From the NCBI RefSeq assembly GCF_044197065.1, contig NZ_JBIQOI010000001.1:310001-374000 (forward strand): a stretch of 64,000 nucleotides of DNA, given 5' to 3'. The notes below the pieces were generated by a model. The model was not told the origin of the DNA. It searched no databases and saw only the letters and a program-made list of their open reading frames with translations. The stretch comes from Kluyvera ascorbata_C (GTDB taxonomy: Bacteria > Pseudomonadota > Gammaproteobacteria > Enterobacterales > Enterobacteriaceae). How positions within the stretch are numbered: the first letter of the stretch is position 1; every line of letters begins with the position of its first letter. Both the position numbers and the translations under genes were made by a program. Of this stretch, positions 25,922 through 33,367 are shown piece by piece.

Positions 25922-26443
25922 ATGTTCTGGGTAATGATGATGATGGCACGATTTCTTATTATAGCTGCACTTCTGGGGGTTCTCCCTGTCGCACAGGCCT
26001 CAATCCAGGTTGGGTTCTCACCTGAAGGTTCTGCCCGTGGGTTGGTGCTGAATACTATCGATGGCGCACAGCGCTCCATTGATATGATGGCCTACTCGTT
26101 TCAGGCTAAAGACATTGTTGACGCGCTGATTCGCGCCCAAAAACGCGGCGTGAAGGTGAGGGCGGTAATCGATAAGCGACGAAATCAGGGAGAGGTCAGC
26201 CAGAAGGCTATTGCCCGGGCGCAAGAAAACGGTATCGACGTTCGCATCGACGGCCACTATCACATTCAGCACGATAAGGTGATGATTGTTGATGGCGATA
26301 CGCTGGCGACCGGGTCATTTAACTTTGCCAAATCAGCAGAAACGGAAAACTCAGAGAACGTACTGGTGATACGCGATGAGCCGGAGGTTATTCGCCAGTA
26401 TCAGGGGCATTTTGACAGCCGCTGGGTGATTGCCGGGAAATAA
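25922..26443 (+). CDS. Nuc-type periplasmic endonuclease (phospholipase D superfamily)
   Basis: Small single-HKD nuclease related to Nuc of plasmid pKM101, which works as a dimer and cuts DNA and RNA in the periplasm. A signal peptide (MARFLIIAALLGVLPVAQA) precedes IQVGFSPEGSARGLVL, which closely tracks Nuc. The catalytic HxKx4D is in IQHDKVMIVDGDTLATGSFN. The true start may be one of the inner ATG codons at 25934-25943 rather than 25922; four Met codons in a row make this unclear. It stands alone next to the gtr cassette and is absent from E. coli K-12 at this place. Other names used for such proteins include endonuclease of the PLD family. Confidence 0.88.
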   Translation: MFWVMMMMARFLIIAALLGVLPVAQASIQVGFSPEGSARGLVLNTIDGAQRSIDMMAYSFQAKDIVDALIRAQKRGVKVRAVIDKRRNQGEVSQKAIARAQENGIDVRIDGHYHIQHDKVMIVDGDTLATGSFNFAKSAETENSENVLVIRDEPEVIRQYQGHFDSRWVIAGK

Positions 26444-26445
26444 AT

Positions 26446-26476
26446 TAACCTCCAGCGCGTACGGCGCTGGAGGTTA
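26446..26476. terminator. Convergent terminator between nuc and gtrC
   Basis: TAACCTCCAGCGC (26446-26458) and GCGCTGGAGGTTA (26464-26476) form a perfect 13-base stem. A T-rich stretch follows it in the minus direction, so it best serves gtrC but lies within three bases of the nuc stop. Confidence 0.8.
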
Positions 26477-26480
26477 TGGG

Positions 26481-28019
26481 TTACGGTTGTGATATCGCCG
26501 TAACGTTGCCGTCAGGAATTTGCGTGTGGTACCAGTACATTTCGTTAATTTGTACGGCCTCAAACTGGCTGAGTGGAACATTGATGTCTTTACCGTCCAC
26601 AGAGATGTTTAGCGATCCACTTAACGGCTCAGCACCTACGAGCAGCAGCGTCCCCTTGCCGTTGGACCATGCATTGGTCCTTTCATTAAGCTTCAGTGGC
26701 TTGCTGGAGACCATAAGCGAGTAATCTACTCCGGTCGATTTACGCGCAATGCTCTGTACGCCGAAGTAATTGCCATAGGTTGAGTCTTGATGCCAGAAGT
26801 CAAACTCACCGCCACGATTCTGCATTTTCGTGAAAACGAAATCAGGGATCACAAATTCTTGCTTATGTTGTTTTATCTGCGTGTTGATGATGTCCAATCG
26901 GACAAGATTTTGCTGATAGACATGAATGTAGGCAGTACACATCAGTGTATACGACCAAATAAAGACGCCTGCGAGTAAGACATTGATGGCAGCAACGGCG
27001 CAGGAGACGCTTTTATCCAACGTATTGAGCAGTTCTCGCGCCAGGAATGAGATGGCAAACAAGAAGAATACGAAGGTCGACATGACCACCCGATCAGGGT
27101 AGGACGGTGAAGCGAACATGATAAAAGACGTGCCGATACCGATGAGCATCGAAAAAATAACAAGACGTAGATTGAATTTGTTGAATCGGAAGCCTTTTTT
27201 CTGTGCATGCAGCAGAATCAGCGCCAGCAGCGCTAGCACTACATAGCTTATCCAAATTAGCGCAAGATGGCCGGGCATGCGTTCTTTGAGGTGAATGAGC
27301 ACCTGTTCAAAAAGGGAAGCGTTGTACCACTCCTCACCTTTTGCTCGCTGATAGTTCCCCGGACAGAAAATCAGAATACTTGCCCCCACGAGCGTGGTGA
27401 CAAAATAGAGGCATTTATTGAGCTGGAGCTTTCTGTATTGCCAGAGGTCGTGAACGATTGCCAGGGCGGCAAGGCCAACGACAAATGGCGCGATACTTTC
27501 ATTAGAGCACCCGGCAAGTAGCCCTAAAATCAGCATGACGATTTGGGTATGTTCTTCGCGCTGGGTTTGAATGCGATAAAGGTTCCAGATCCAAGCGACG
27601 ACAAACAGATTAGTCCACAGGTAATTTGCGCTGCCTACAACCCAGAAAACCACCTGTCCGATATTAGGGTTAGCCAGCCAGAACGTGAGAAATACCAGTA
27701 CAAAGATAGAGGTGTCGTGTTTTTTCCAGCGCAGCGTTCCCGTGGGGGTTTTGACGATAAAATAACAAAATGCAACGATCATTAGGCCGGTCATCGACGA
27801 GATGATGAAACGAGACTCTGATGCCAGCAATAGAGTACTGACATAGTCTGCGACTATGCGACCGCTCCAGGTTTGGTAGTGCTGCAGATGGGCTGCGAAT
27901 GCGTTACCCATCATAGCGTAACCATAATCATCAGAGTGGAGTGGGGTGTACCATTCGATGATAAATATGGCAATAAAGGCAACAAACATCGTCGCCCAGT
28001 TAATAGCTATACGCATCAA
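26481..28019 (-). CDS. GtrC-like multi-pass membrane glucosyltransferase
   Basis: Large hydrophobic protein of 512 residues with about eleven to twelve membrane segments and a soluble C-terminal domain from about residue 400. It occupies the position of the serotype-specific transferase (GtrC/GtrS) that attaches glucose or a related sugar to O-antigen in the periplasm. An acidic motif HSDDYGYAMMG in the first periplasmic loop is like those of GT-C fold enzymes and DUF6056 proteins. It starts immediately after the gtrB stop, with no gap. Third genes of gtr clusters are the variable ones, so acceptor and linkage cannot be predicted. The region looks more AT-rich than its neighbours, which suggests transfer. 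Confidence 0.75.
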   Translation of the reverse strand: MMRIAINWATMFVAFIAIFIIEWYTPLHSDDYGYAMMGNAFAAHLQHYQTWSGRIVADYVSTLLLASESRFIISSMTGLMIVAFCYFIVKTPTGTLRWKKHDTSIFVLVFLTFWLANPNIGQVVFWVVGSANYLWTNLFVVAWIWNLYRIQTQREEHTQIVMLILGLLAGCSNESIAPFVVGLAALAIVHDLWQYRKLQLNKCLYFVTTLVGASILIFCPGNYQRAKGEEWYNASLFEQVLIHLKERMPGHLALIWISYVVLALLALILLHAQKKGFRFNKFNLRLVIFSMLIGIGTSFIMFASPSYPDRVVMSTFVFFLFAISFLARELLNTLDKSVSCAVAAINVLLAGVFIWSYTLMCTAYIHVYQQNLVRLDIINTQIKQHKQEFVIPDFVFTKMQNRGGEFDFWHQDSTYGNYFGVQSIARKSTGVDYSLMVSSKPLKLNERTNAWSNGKGTLLLVGAEPLSGSLNISVDGKDINVPLSQFEAVQINEMYWYHTQIPDGNVTAISQP

Positions 28020-28967
28020 TTATTCCTTTCCGCAGTCACGGCGATTTTCACTCGCGTTACTCTTAACGATATATCTTGGGCGTTTTTTGGTTTCGATGTA
28101 GATACGGCCAATGTACTCACCTAGGACACCGATGCCGATAAGCTGTACTCCGCCTAAAAACAGAATGGATACGATAAGTGAAGGGTACCCGTGAACCTCG
28201 TTACCCCAGACAATTTTGGCAATGATCATCCAGAATCCGTAGGTGAATGAGAGTAAAGCAACGGCTAACCCGATGTATGTCCAGACTCTTAGCGGGAAGG
28301 TTGAAAACGAGGTGATGCCTTCCAGCGCTAGGTTCCATAATTTCCAGCCGTTGAATTTGCTTTGCCCAGCCACGCGTTCAGCGCGTGAGTAGTAAACCAC
28401 TTCAGTTTTTCCGCCCACCCAAGAGAGAATCCCTTTCATGAAGAGATTTCGTTCCTGCAGTTGCTTGATATTTTCCACAACTTCCCGGCTCATCAAACGG
28501 AAATCACCAACGTTCTCTTCGATACGCGGCGTGCTGATTTTGTTATGTAGTTTGTAGAACCATTCGGCCGTTTTTCGCTTCAGGTGTCCGTCGACAGTGC
28601 GATCGATGCGTTTGGCTAGCACCACGTCGGCGCCGGTCTGCCATTTCGCAATCAGCTCTGGAATGACTTCTATCGGGTCTTGAAGGTCAACGTCAATGGG
28701 GATTACAGCATCACCGCTGGCGTGATCTAATCCGGCGAAGAGTGCTGGCTCTTTACCAAAGTTGCGGGTTAACGGTAATGAAATGACGAGCGGATCGGCC
28801 GTGGCAAGCGCTTCAACAATCGACTCTGTGGCATCGGTACTGCCATCATTGATAAAGATAATTTCAACGTCGTAAGGCTTAAGCCCGGCATACTCACGCA
28901 CCGTTTTATAGAAAATACCAATGGTTTCTTCTTCGTTAAAAACAGGAACGACCAGTGAAATCTTCAT
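28020..28967 (-). CDS. gtrB: Bactoprenol glucosyltransferase GtrB
   Basis: GT2-family enzyme that moves glucose from UDP-glucose to undecaprenyl phosphate on the cytoplasmic face. It has 315 residues, very like GtrB/YfdH of serotype-converting phages. The N-terminal GT-A domain has KISLVVPVFNEEE, FINDGSTDAT and PIDVDLQDP. Two membrane helices near residues 230-290 and the GEYIGRIYIETKKRP tail follow. Its ATG overlaps the gtrA stop (TAATG), so the two are coupled. The product would be flipped by GtrA and used by the downstream membrane transferase. Confidence 0.93.
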   Translation of the reverse strand: MKISLVVPVFNEEETIGIFYKTVREYAGLKPYDVEIIFINDGSTDATESIVEALATADPLVISLPLTRNFGKEPALFAGLDHASGDAVIPIDVDLQDPIEVIPELIAKWQTGADVVLAKRIDRTVDGHLKRKTAEWFYKLHNKISTPRIEENVGDFRLMSREVVENIKQLQERNLFMKGILSWVGGKTEVVYYSRAERVAGQSKFNGWKLWNLALEGITSFSTFPLRVWTYIGLAVALLSFTYGFWMIIAKIVWGNEVHGYPSLIVSILFLGGVQLIGIGVLGEYIGRIYIETKKRPRYIVKSNASENRRDCGKE

Positions 28968-29326
28968 TATGCACTCTTGAATACGATTAATTTTGAGTAG
29001 ATAAAGCCGGCTACCAGACTAAACCCGGAGAACACAGCAAGAGTAATCAGCGGGGGGATGGTGAGCTTGTCCGCGATATAGCCGACTACACCTGCCATCA
29101 CACCCATAAAGAGAACGAAGGCAATATAGCGTCCCAGTGTGGCCTGAGAGCTAAAGGTCCATTTCGCATTTGCGAAGAAGCTGAAGGTGACGGCGACGCA
29201 AAACGCAGAAATGTTCGAAAAAGCCTGCGAAGCGCCGATAAAATGAAACAGGATACCAAAGCAAACCCAGTGGATTGCTGTGTTCAGTACACCTACAGAG
29301 ACATAACGGCTAAATAACTTTAACAT
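28967..29326 (-). CDS. gtrA: GtrA-family flippase
   Basis: Small integral membrane protein of 119 residues with four hydrophobic helices, proposed to flip undecaprenyl-phosphate-glucose to the periplasmic side. FSRYVSVGVLNTAIHW at the N-terminus and FANAKWTF in the second half are typical of the GtrA/DPMS-like family. It is the first gene of the gtrABC-like operon, transcribed away from tRNA-Pro. The start at 29326 gives the usual family length. Confidence 0.92.
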   Translation of the reverse strand: MLKLFSRYVSVGVLNTAIHWVCFGILFHFIGASQAFSNISAFCVAVTFSFFANAKWTFSSQATLGRYIAFVLFMGVMAGVVGYIADKLTIPPLITLAVFSGFSLVAGFIYSKLIVFKSA

Positions 29327-29709
29327 TATAAAAGTACTGAAATTTAACAGGCCGACAGTGTAATGCCAACAGGTTATTCAATCAACTATCAAGGTAGAAT
29401 GTTCAATGTGATGCATTAATTATTAAATGGATTCGGCTGAGAGAATAGATGCCCTGGTTTTTTATTTTTATTTTTTATGTTAACTAACAAAGGGTTGAAT
29501 TATTTTTATTGCTAGTAGTTTTATTCCAATGTGGTATTTATGGCATTCCAGAGATTGGGGGAATGTAGTCTTCAGATAGGCTTTAATCGTGGAAGAATTA
29601 AGAACAGCGATAGTCATTCGCACTTTATGCAGGTAATGCCGCGTGGGGATATAGGGTGGGGATCTGATACTGCGATTTTTGTGTAAGTGAGCCTATTGGA
29701 GAATTAAAA
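29327..29709. other. AT-rich non-coding region between gtrA and tRNA-Pro
   Basis: About 380 bases with no credible gene and long runs of T and A, consistent with a gtr promoter region or a decayed island end. I see a single GATC (29661-29664) and no clear OxyR operator, so the Dam/OxyR phase switch of Salmonella gtr operons is not apparent. No integrase fragment is recognised. Confidence 0.5.
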
Positions 29710-29727
29710 ACAAGGTCAGCACCTTGC
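29710..29727 (-). terminator. tRNA-Pro intrinsic terminator
   Basis: On the minus strand CAAGGT-GCTGA-CCTTG forms a short stem followed by a T-run, 17 bases past the tRNA 3' end. Confidence 0.8.
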
Positions 29728-29743
29728 TTTTAATTAATATTTT

Positions 29744-29820
29744 TGGTCGGCACGAGAGGATTTGAACCTCCGACCCCCGACACCCCATGACGGTGCGCTA
29801 CCAGGCTGCGCTACGTGCCG
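29744..29820 (-). tRNA. proL: tRNA-Pro (anticodon GGG)
   Basis: The 77-base cloverleaf reads CGGCACG...CGTGCCG for the acceptor stem, with GTTCAAATC in the T loop and encoded CCA at 29744-29746. The anticodon loop is CATGGGGTG, giving GGG, which reads CCY proline codons. It matches E. coli proL, which has the same neighbour yejM. The 3' end faces the gtr cassette, as is typical for integration sites at tRNA genes. Confidence 0.98.
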
Positions 29821-29895
29821 ACGCATGACAAAAATAGTACCGCTTTTATCCCCGATTGCAAGTCAGGGTTTATCAATTGATTTAAAATTAATCAA

Positions 29896-31650
29896 TCAGT
29901 TAGCGATAAAGCGTTTTTCATCCGTCAGCACCTGCAGCAGTAAACTGAGCTGGGCTTTTTGATCCCGTTCCTTCTCGCCAGCCGCGTTCCAGGTTTTATA
30001 GTGACCGTTATGACTGAGCACGACGGTTATCGACGGCGTGGTGATCGCCAGCGTCTCGTTATCTGCTGACGTTACCCAGTTATGGCGGCGCGTGGCGCTG
30101 AACAGATCCTGACCCTGTGAGTATTCATTGGCTGGCGTACTGACGTGCAGCAGTCTTTGCATCAGGGTGGTCATAATATCTTTATGATCGGTCAGCAGGT
30201 CGATGCGCTGAGCAGGGGTTCCCGGCCAGTGGATCACCAGCGGTACCTGGAGCTGAGCGCGTGACCAGTTAAAGGTACTGTTCTGACTACTGAGCGGCAC
30301 ACCGTGACCGGCGGTAATAATCACCACGGTGTCATCAAGCTTGCCGGAGTCGCGCAGCGCGTCCAGTACTTTGGCAATTTGTGAATCTACATCCGCTGCT
30401 GCACGAGCATATTGACGGTCGTTGGCCTGTGTGTTGTTGATAGTGGTTCCGTTAAACGACACCCACGAGAACCAGCGGTTTTCGTCCTGAGCATTGTTTT
30501 TGAGCCAGTTAGTCCACTGGCTTGCTGTCTGGGCATCGTTCTGCGATTTGCCCGGCGGCAGTGAGAAATCTGACAGTAGCGCCTGACGATAAATCGGACT
30601 GGTGAAGCCGTCAGAAGAGAACAGACCCAGCTGATAGCCCTGTTGGTTGAGGGCGCTAATCAGTGCTGCCGGAATGCGCGCCGACAGTACGCCATCCATA
30701 TAGGACGGAGAAATGCCGTAGAACAGGCCAAAGATGCCGTTATCGGCGGTGTTGCCCGCGCTCATATGTTGCGTAAAGTTGACGTTCTCACTCGCAAAGC
30801 GCGCCAGCGACGGCATCTGTTGTTCGAAGCGTGAGTAGTTCAGGCCATCTACGGTAATCAGCAGGACGTTTTTGCCGACGCCCATATCCCGATAGCGCAG
30901 GTCGCTGAGCGGATACTGGACGGTCACGGCTTCCGGGTCGCCTTGTTCTACCAGACGACGCTGGTAATCCTGCGCGTCCAGCAGACCGTGCTTCTCAAGG
31001 AAGCGGCGAGCGGTCATTGGATACGACAACGGCAGGTTGGCACGCTGCATGGTTATCGGACGATAGAAGTTCGCATCGGCCCAGATGTACATCACGTGTG
31101 AAGCGATAAACGACGCAAAGAAGAACCAGGCAACCGGGCGAGCATAGTGACGGCGGCGCGTCAGGCTACGCAGCTTCTGCCAACTCCAGGTGGCAAACAG
31201 CATCTCAACCAGCAGAATAACCGGCACGCTGATAAACATTAGTTGCCAGTCGCGCGCGGTCTCATTTTGATCGGGGTTGATAACCAGCTCCCACACCACC
31301 GGGTTAAGGTGCAGGTGGAAGCGGGTAAAGACCTCGCTGTCGATAAGCAGCAGCGTCATGCCGGCCGTCGCCAGAATGGCGGACAGGAAGCGCATCAGGC
31401 GCTGGGACATGACGATAAAGGTCAGCGGGAACAGAATCAGCAGATAGGCGGAGAACACCAGAAAGCTGAAATGCCCGACAAGGCTGATATAGGAGAAAAC
31501 GCGTCCAGTCAGCGTCGTCGGCCAGTCGGCGACAAACAGATAGCGGCTACCGAGCACCATGGCCAACAGCATGTTGAACAGGGCGAACCAGTGCCCCCAG
31601 CTAACCATCTGGGAGACTTTTTCTCGGTAAGGCTGACGATGAGTCACCAT
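29896..31650 (-). CDS. yejM: LapC/PbgA: inner-membrane regulator of lipopolysaccharide synthesis
   Basis: Essential membrane protein that senses lipid A in the periplasmic leaflet and controls LpxC proteolysis through LapB and FtsH. It has 584 residues (586 in E. coli). Five membrane helices lie in about the first 190 residues, followed by an amphipathic linker and a sulfatase-like periplasmic domain that lacks hydrolase function. The segment GKNVLLITVDGLNYSRFEQQMP resembles the start of an alkaline phosphatase-fold domain. It follows yejL by 18 bases in the same operon. Confidence 0.96.
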   Translation of the reverse strand: MVTHRQPYREKVSQMVSWGHWFALFNMLLAMVLGSRYLFVADWPTTLTGRVFSYISLVGHFSFLVFSAYLLILFPLTFIVMSQRLMRFLSAILATAGMTLLLIDSEVFTRFHLHLNPVVWELVINPDQNETARDWQLMFISVPVILLVEMLFATWSWQKLRSLTRRRHYARPVAWFFFASFIASHVMYIWADANFYRPITMQRANLPLSYPMTARRFLEKHGLLDAQDYQRRLVEQGDPEAVTVQYPLSDLRYRDMGVGKNVLLITVDGLNYSRFEQQMPSLARFASENVNFTQHMSAGNTADNGIFGLFYGISPSYMDGVLSARIPAALISALNQQGYQLGLFSSDGFTSPIYRQALLSDFSLPPGKSQNDAQTASQWTNWLKNNAQDENRWFSWVSFNGTTINNTQANDRQYARAAADVDSQIAKVLDALRDSGKLDDTVVIITAGHGVPLSSQNSTFNWSRAQLQVPLVIHWPGTPAQRIDLLTDHKDIMTTLMQRLLHVSTPANEYSQGQDLFSATRRHNWVTSADNETLAITTPSITVVLSHNGHYKTWNAAGEKERDQKAQLSLLLQVLTDEKRFIAN

Positions 31651-31668
31651 AAACTGTTGCTTGTACCC

Positions 31669-31896
31669 TTAGTGCGCAGGATCGCTGTTAATAGAAGACT
31701 GAAGCGCCTGGGCAAAAGAACGCGCGATAGCCTGGCGTTGAGCCGGAGCCACGCTGCTGTTAATCAGGTTGGTTACCATATTGCCCAGCACCATCAAAGA
31801 AAGGTCGGTTGGGGCTTTATGTTCTTCCAGCACGTTGGCGAGCTCGCTCAGCAGCTTTTCAACGTGTTCATCACTATAGCGGGATTGTTGTGGCAT
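31669..31896 (-). CDS. yejL: Conserved small protein YejL (UPF0352)
   Basis: Cytoplasmic alpha-helical protein of 75 residues, the same length as E. coli YejL, with the conserved core APTDLSLMVLGNMVTNLIN. Function is not known. It is co-transcribed with yejM and divergent from yejK. Confidence 0.95.
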   Translation of the reverse strand: MPQQSRYSDEHVEKLLSELANVLEEHKAPTDLSLMVLGNMVTNLINSSVAPAQRQAIARSFAQALQSSINSDPAH

Positions 31897-32079
31897 AAAT
31901 CGAAATCTGTCTATTCATTAAAGGGCAGTATATTACCGTAGCAGCAGCATTTTTTCCGCTTTTTTTCAGCGTAACGCGTTATCCTTTCGCCATTATGCTG
32001 CCGCGAGGGCGGTAATGTGTGAGTTGCACTGTCGCATCGGGGGTGGTTGAATACACCCGATCTTAAAGGAGAGTTTAAC

Positions 32080-33087
32080 ATGAGTCTGGATATCGACCAG
32101 ATTGCTTTGCATCAGCTTATCAAACGCGATGAGCAAAACCTGGATGTGGTCCTGCGCGACACGCTGCTGGAGCCGACTGCACCGGTTGAAGAAATGATGG
32201 CCGAGCTGCATCGGGTGTACAGCGCGAAGAACAAAGCCTACGGCCTGTTTACCGAAGAGAGCGAACTGGCGCAGGCGTTAAAGCTACAGCGTCAGGGCGA
32301 AGAGGATTTCCTCGCCTTCAGCCGTGCGGCCACCGGTCGTCTGCGCGACGAGCTGGCGAAATATCCGTTTGCTGATGGCGGCATTGTGTTGTTCTGTCAC
32401 TATCGCTACCTGGCGGTGGAATACCTGCTGGTGGCGGTGCTGAATAACCTCAGCAGCATGCGCGTCAACGAAGAGCTGGATATCAGCGCGACCCATTATC
32501 TCGACATTAACCATGCCGATATTGTCGCGCGTATCGATTTGACCGAGTGGGAGACTAACCCGGAATCGACCCGCTACCTGACCTTCCTGAAAGGGCGCGT
32601 CGGACGCAAGGTTGCTGATTTCTTCATGGACTTCCTCGGCGCGAGCGAAGGCCTGAACGCGAAGGTACAAAACCGTGGCCTGCTGCAGGCGCTGGACGAC
32701 TTTGCCGCCGAAGCGCAGCTCGACAAAAACGAGCGTCAGAACGTGCGTCAGCAGGTTTACTCCTACTGCAACGAACAGCTGCAAGCCGGTGAAGAGATTG
32801 AGCTGGAATCGCTGTCGAAAGAACTGTCTGGCGTGAGCGAAGTGAGCTTCAGCGAATTTACCGCAGAAAAAGGCTACGAGCTGGAAGAGAGCTTCCCGGC
32901 GGATCGCAGCACGCTGCGCCAGCTGACGAAGTTTGCCGGTAGCGGCGGTGGCTTAACCATTAACTTCGATGCCATGCTGCTTGGGGAGCGTATTTACTGG
33001 GACCCAGCGACCGATACGCTGACCATTAAAGGCACGCCGCCAAACCTGCGTGACCAGCTACAGCGCCGGACCTCCGGAAAAAGCTAA
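32080..33087 (+). CDS. yejK: Nucleoid-associated protein YejK (NdpA)
   Basis: Protein of the 37-kDa nucleoid-associated family, reported to bind DNA and to interact with topoisomerase IV. It has 335 residues, the same as in E. coli. The frame is open from 32047, but MSLDIDQIALHQLIKRDEQ at 32080 with an AAAGGAG ribosome site matches the family. The sequence is conserved throughout, with the C-terminal GGGLTINFDAMLLGERI segment. It is monocistronic and ends with a terminator. Confidence 0.97.
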   Translation: MSLDIDQIALHQLIKRDEQNLDVVLRDTLLEPTAPVEEMMAELHRVYSAKNKAYGLFTEESELAQALKLQRQGEEDFLAFSRAATGRLRDELAKYPFADGGIVLFCHYRYLAVEYLLVAVLNNLSSMRVNEELDISATHYLDINHADIVARIDLTEWETNPESTRYLTFLKGRVGRKVADFFMDFLGASEGLNAKVQNRGLLQALDDFAAEAQLDKNERQNVRQQVYSYCNEQLQAGEEIELESLSKELSGVSEVSFSEFTAEKGYELEESFPADRSTLRQLTKFAGSGGGLTINFDAMLLGERIYWDPATDTLTIKGTPPNLRDQLQRRTSGKS

Positions 33088-33100
33088 GCCGTCCACCTTA

Positions 33101-33126
33101 AAGCCCGCTCATCCCCGAGCGGGCTT
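33101..33126 (+). terminator. yejK intrinsic terminator
   Basis: AAGCCCGCTC and GAGCGGGCTT pair around ATCCCC, followed by a short T-containing tail (TTTGTCT), 13 bases after the stop. Confidence 0.85.
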
Positions 33127-33239
33127 TGTCTATCCGTATCCCCGCCTGTTTTGAGTGACGCTCCTCTCATTTTCGGTATCGATGTTTTTTCATCCCGGTT
33201 AAAACTTGAGCTGACTCTCAGTTAATACTCAATGAAATA

Positions 33240-33258
33240 AATGAAAATACGTTTCATT
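33240..33258 (+). promoter_or_regulatory. KdgR operator upstream of pehX
   Basis: AATGAAA-ATACG-TTTCATT is a perfect 7-base inverted repeat with five-base spacer, the form of the KdgR box (AATRAAAYNNYRTTTCATT). KdgR is the IclR-type repressor released by 2-keto-3-deoxygluconate in pectin-degrading enterobacteria. It lies 110 bases before the pehX start in an AT-rich leader (33180-33300). Confidence 0.8.
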
Positions 33259-33367
33259 TTAAATGCAAAAATATTTTGATTTTATAAATGGAGAGCCATC
33301 CTGACACAGGAGGGCTCAAGGACGCGGCAGCTGGGTGCCGCGAATCACTGAGAGGAATAATAACAAG

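Noticed and set aside
29327..29743. Dam/OxyR phase-variation control of the gtr operon
   Set aside because: Only one GATC is present and no convincing tandem OxyR half-sites, unlike Salmonella gtr promoters.
25860..29760. Integration site duplication (attL/attR) around the gtr cassette
   Set aside because: I could not find a repeat of the tRNA-Pro 3' end elsewhere in this interval by reading; a computed repeat search would be needed.
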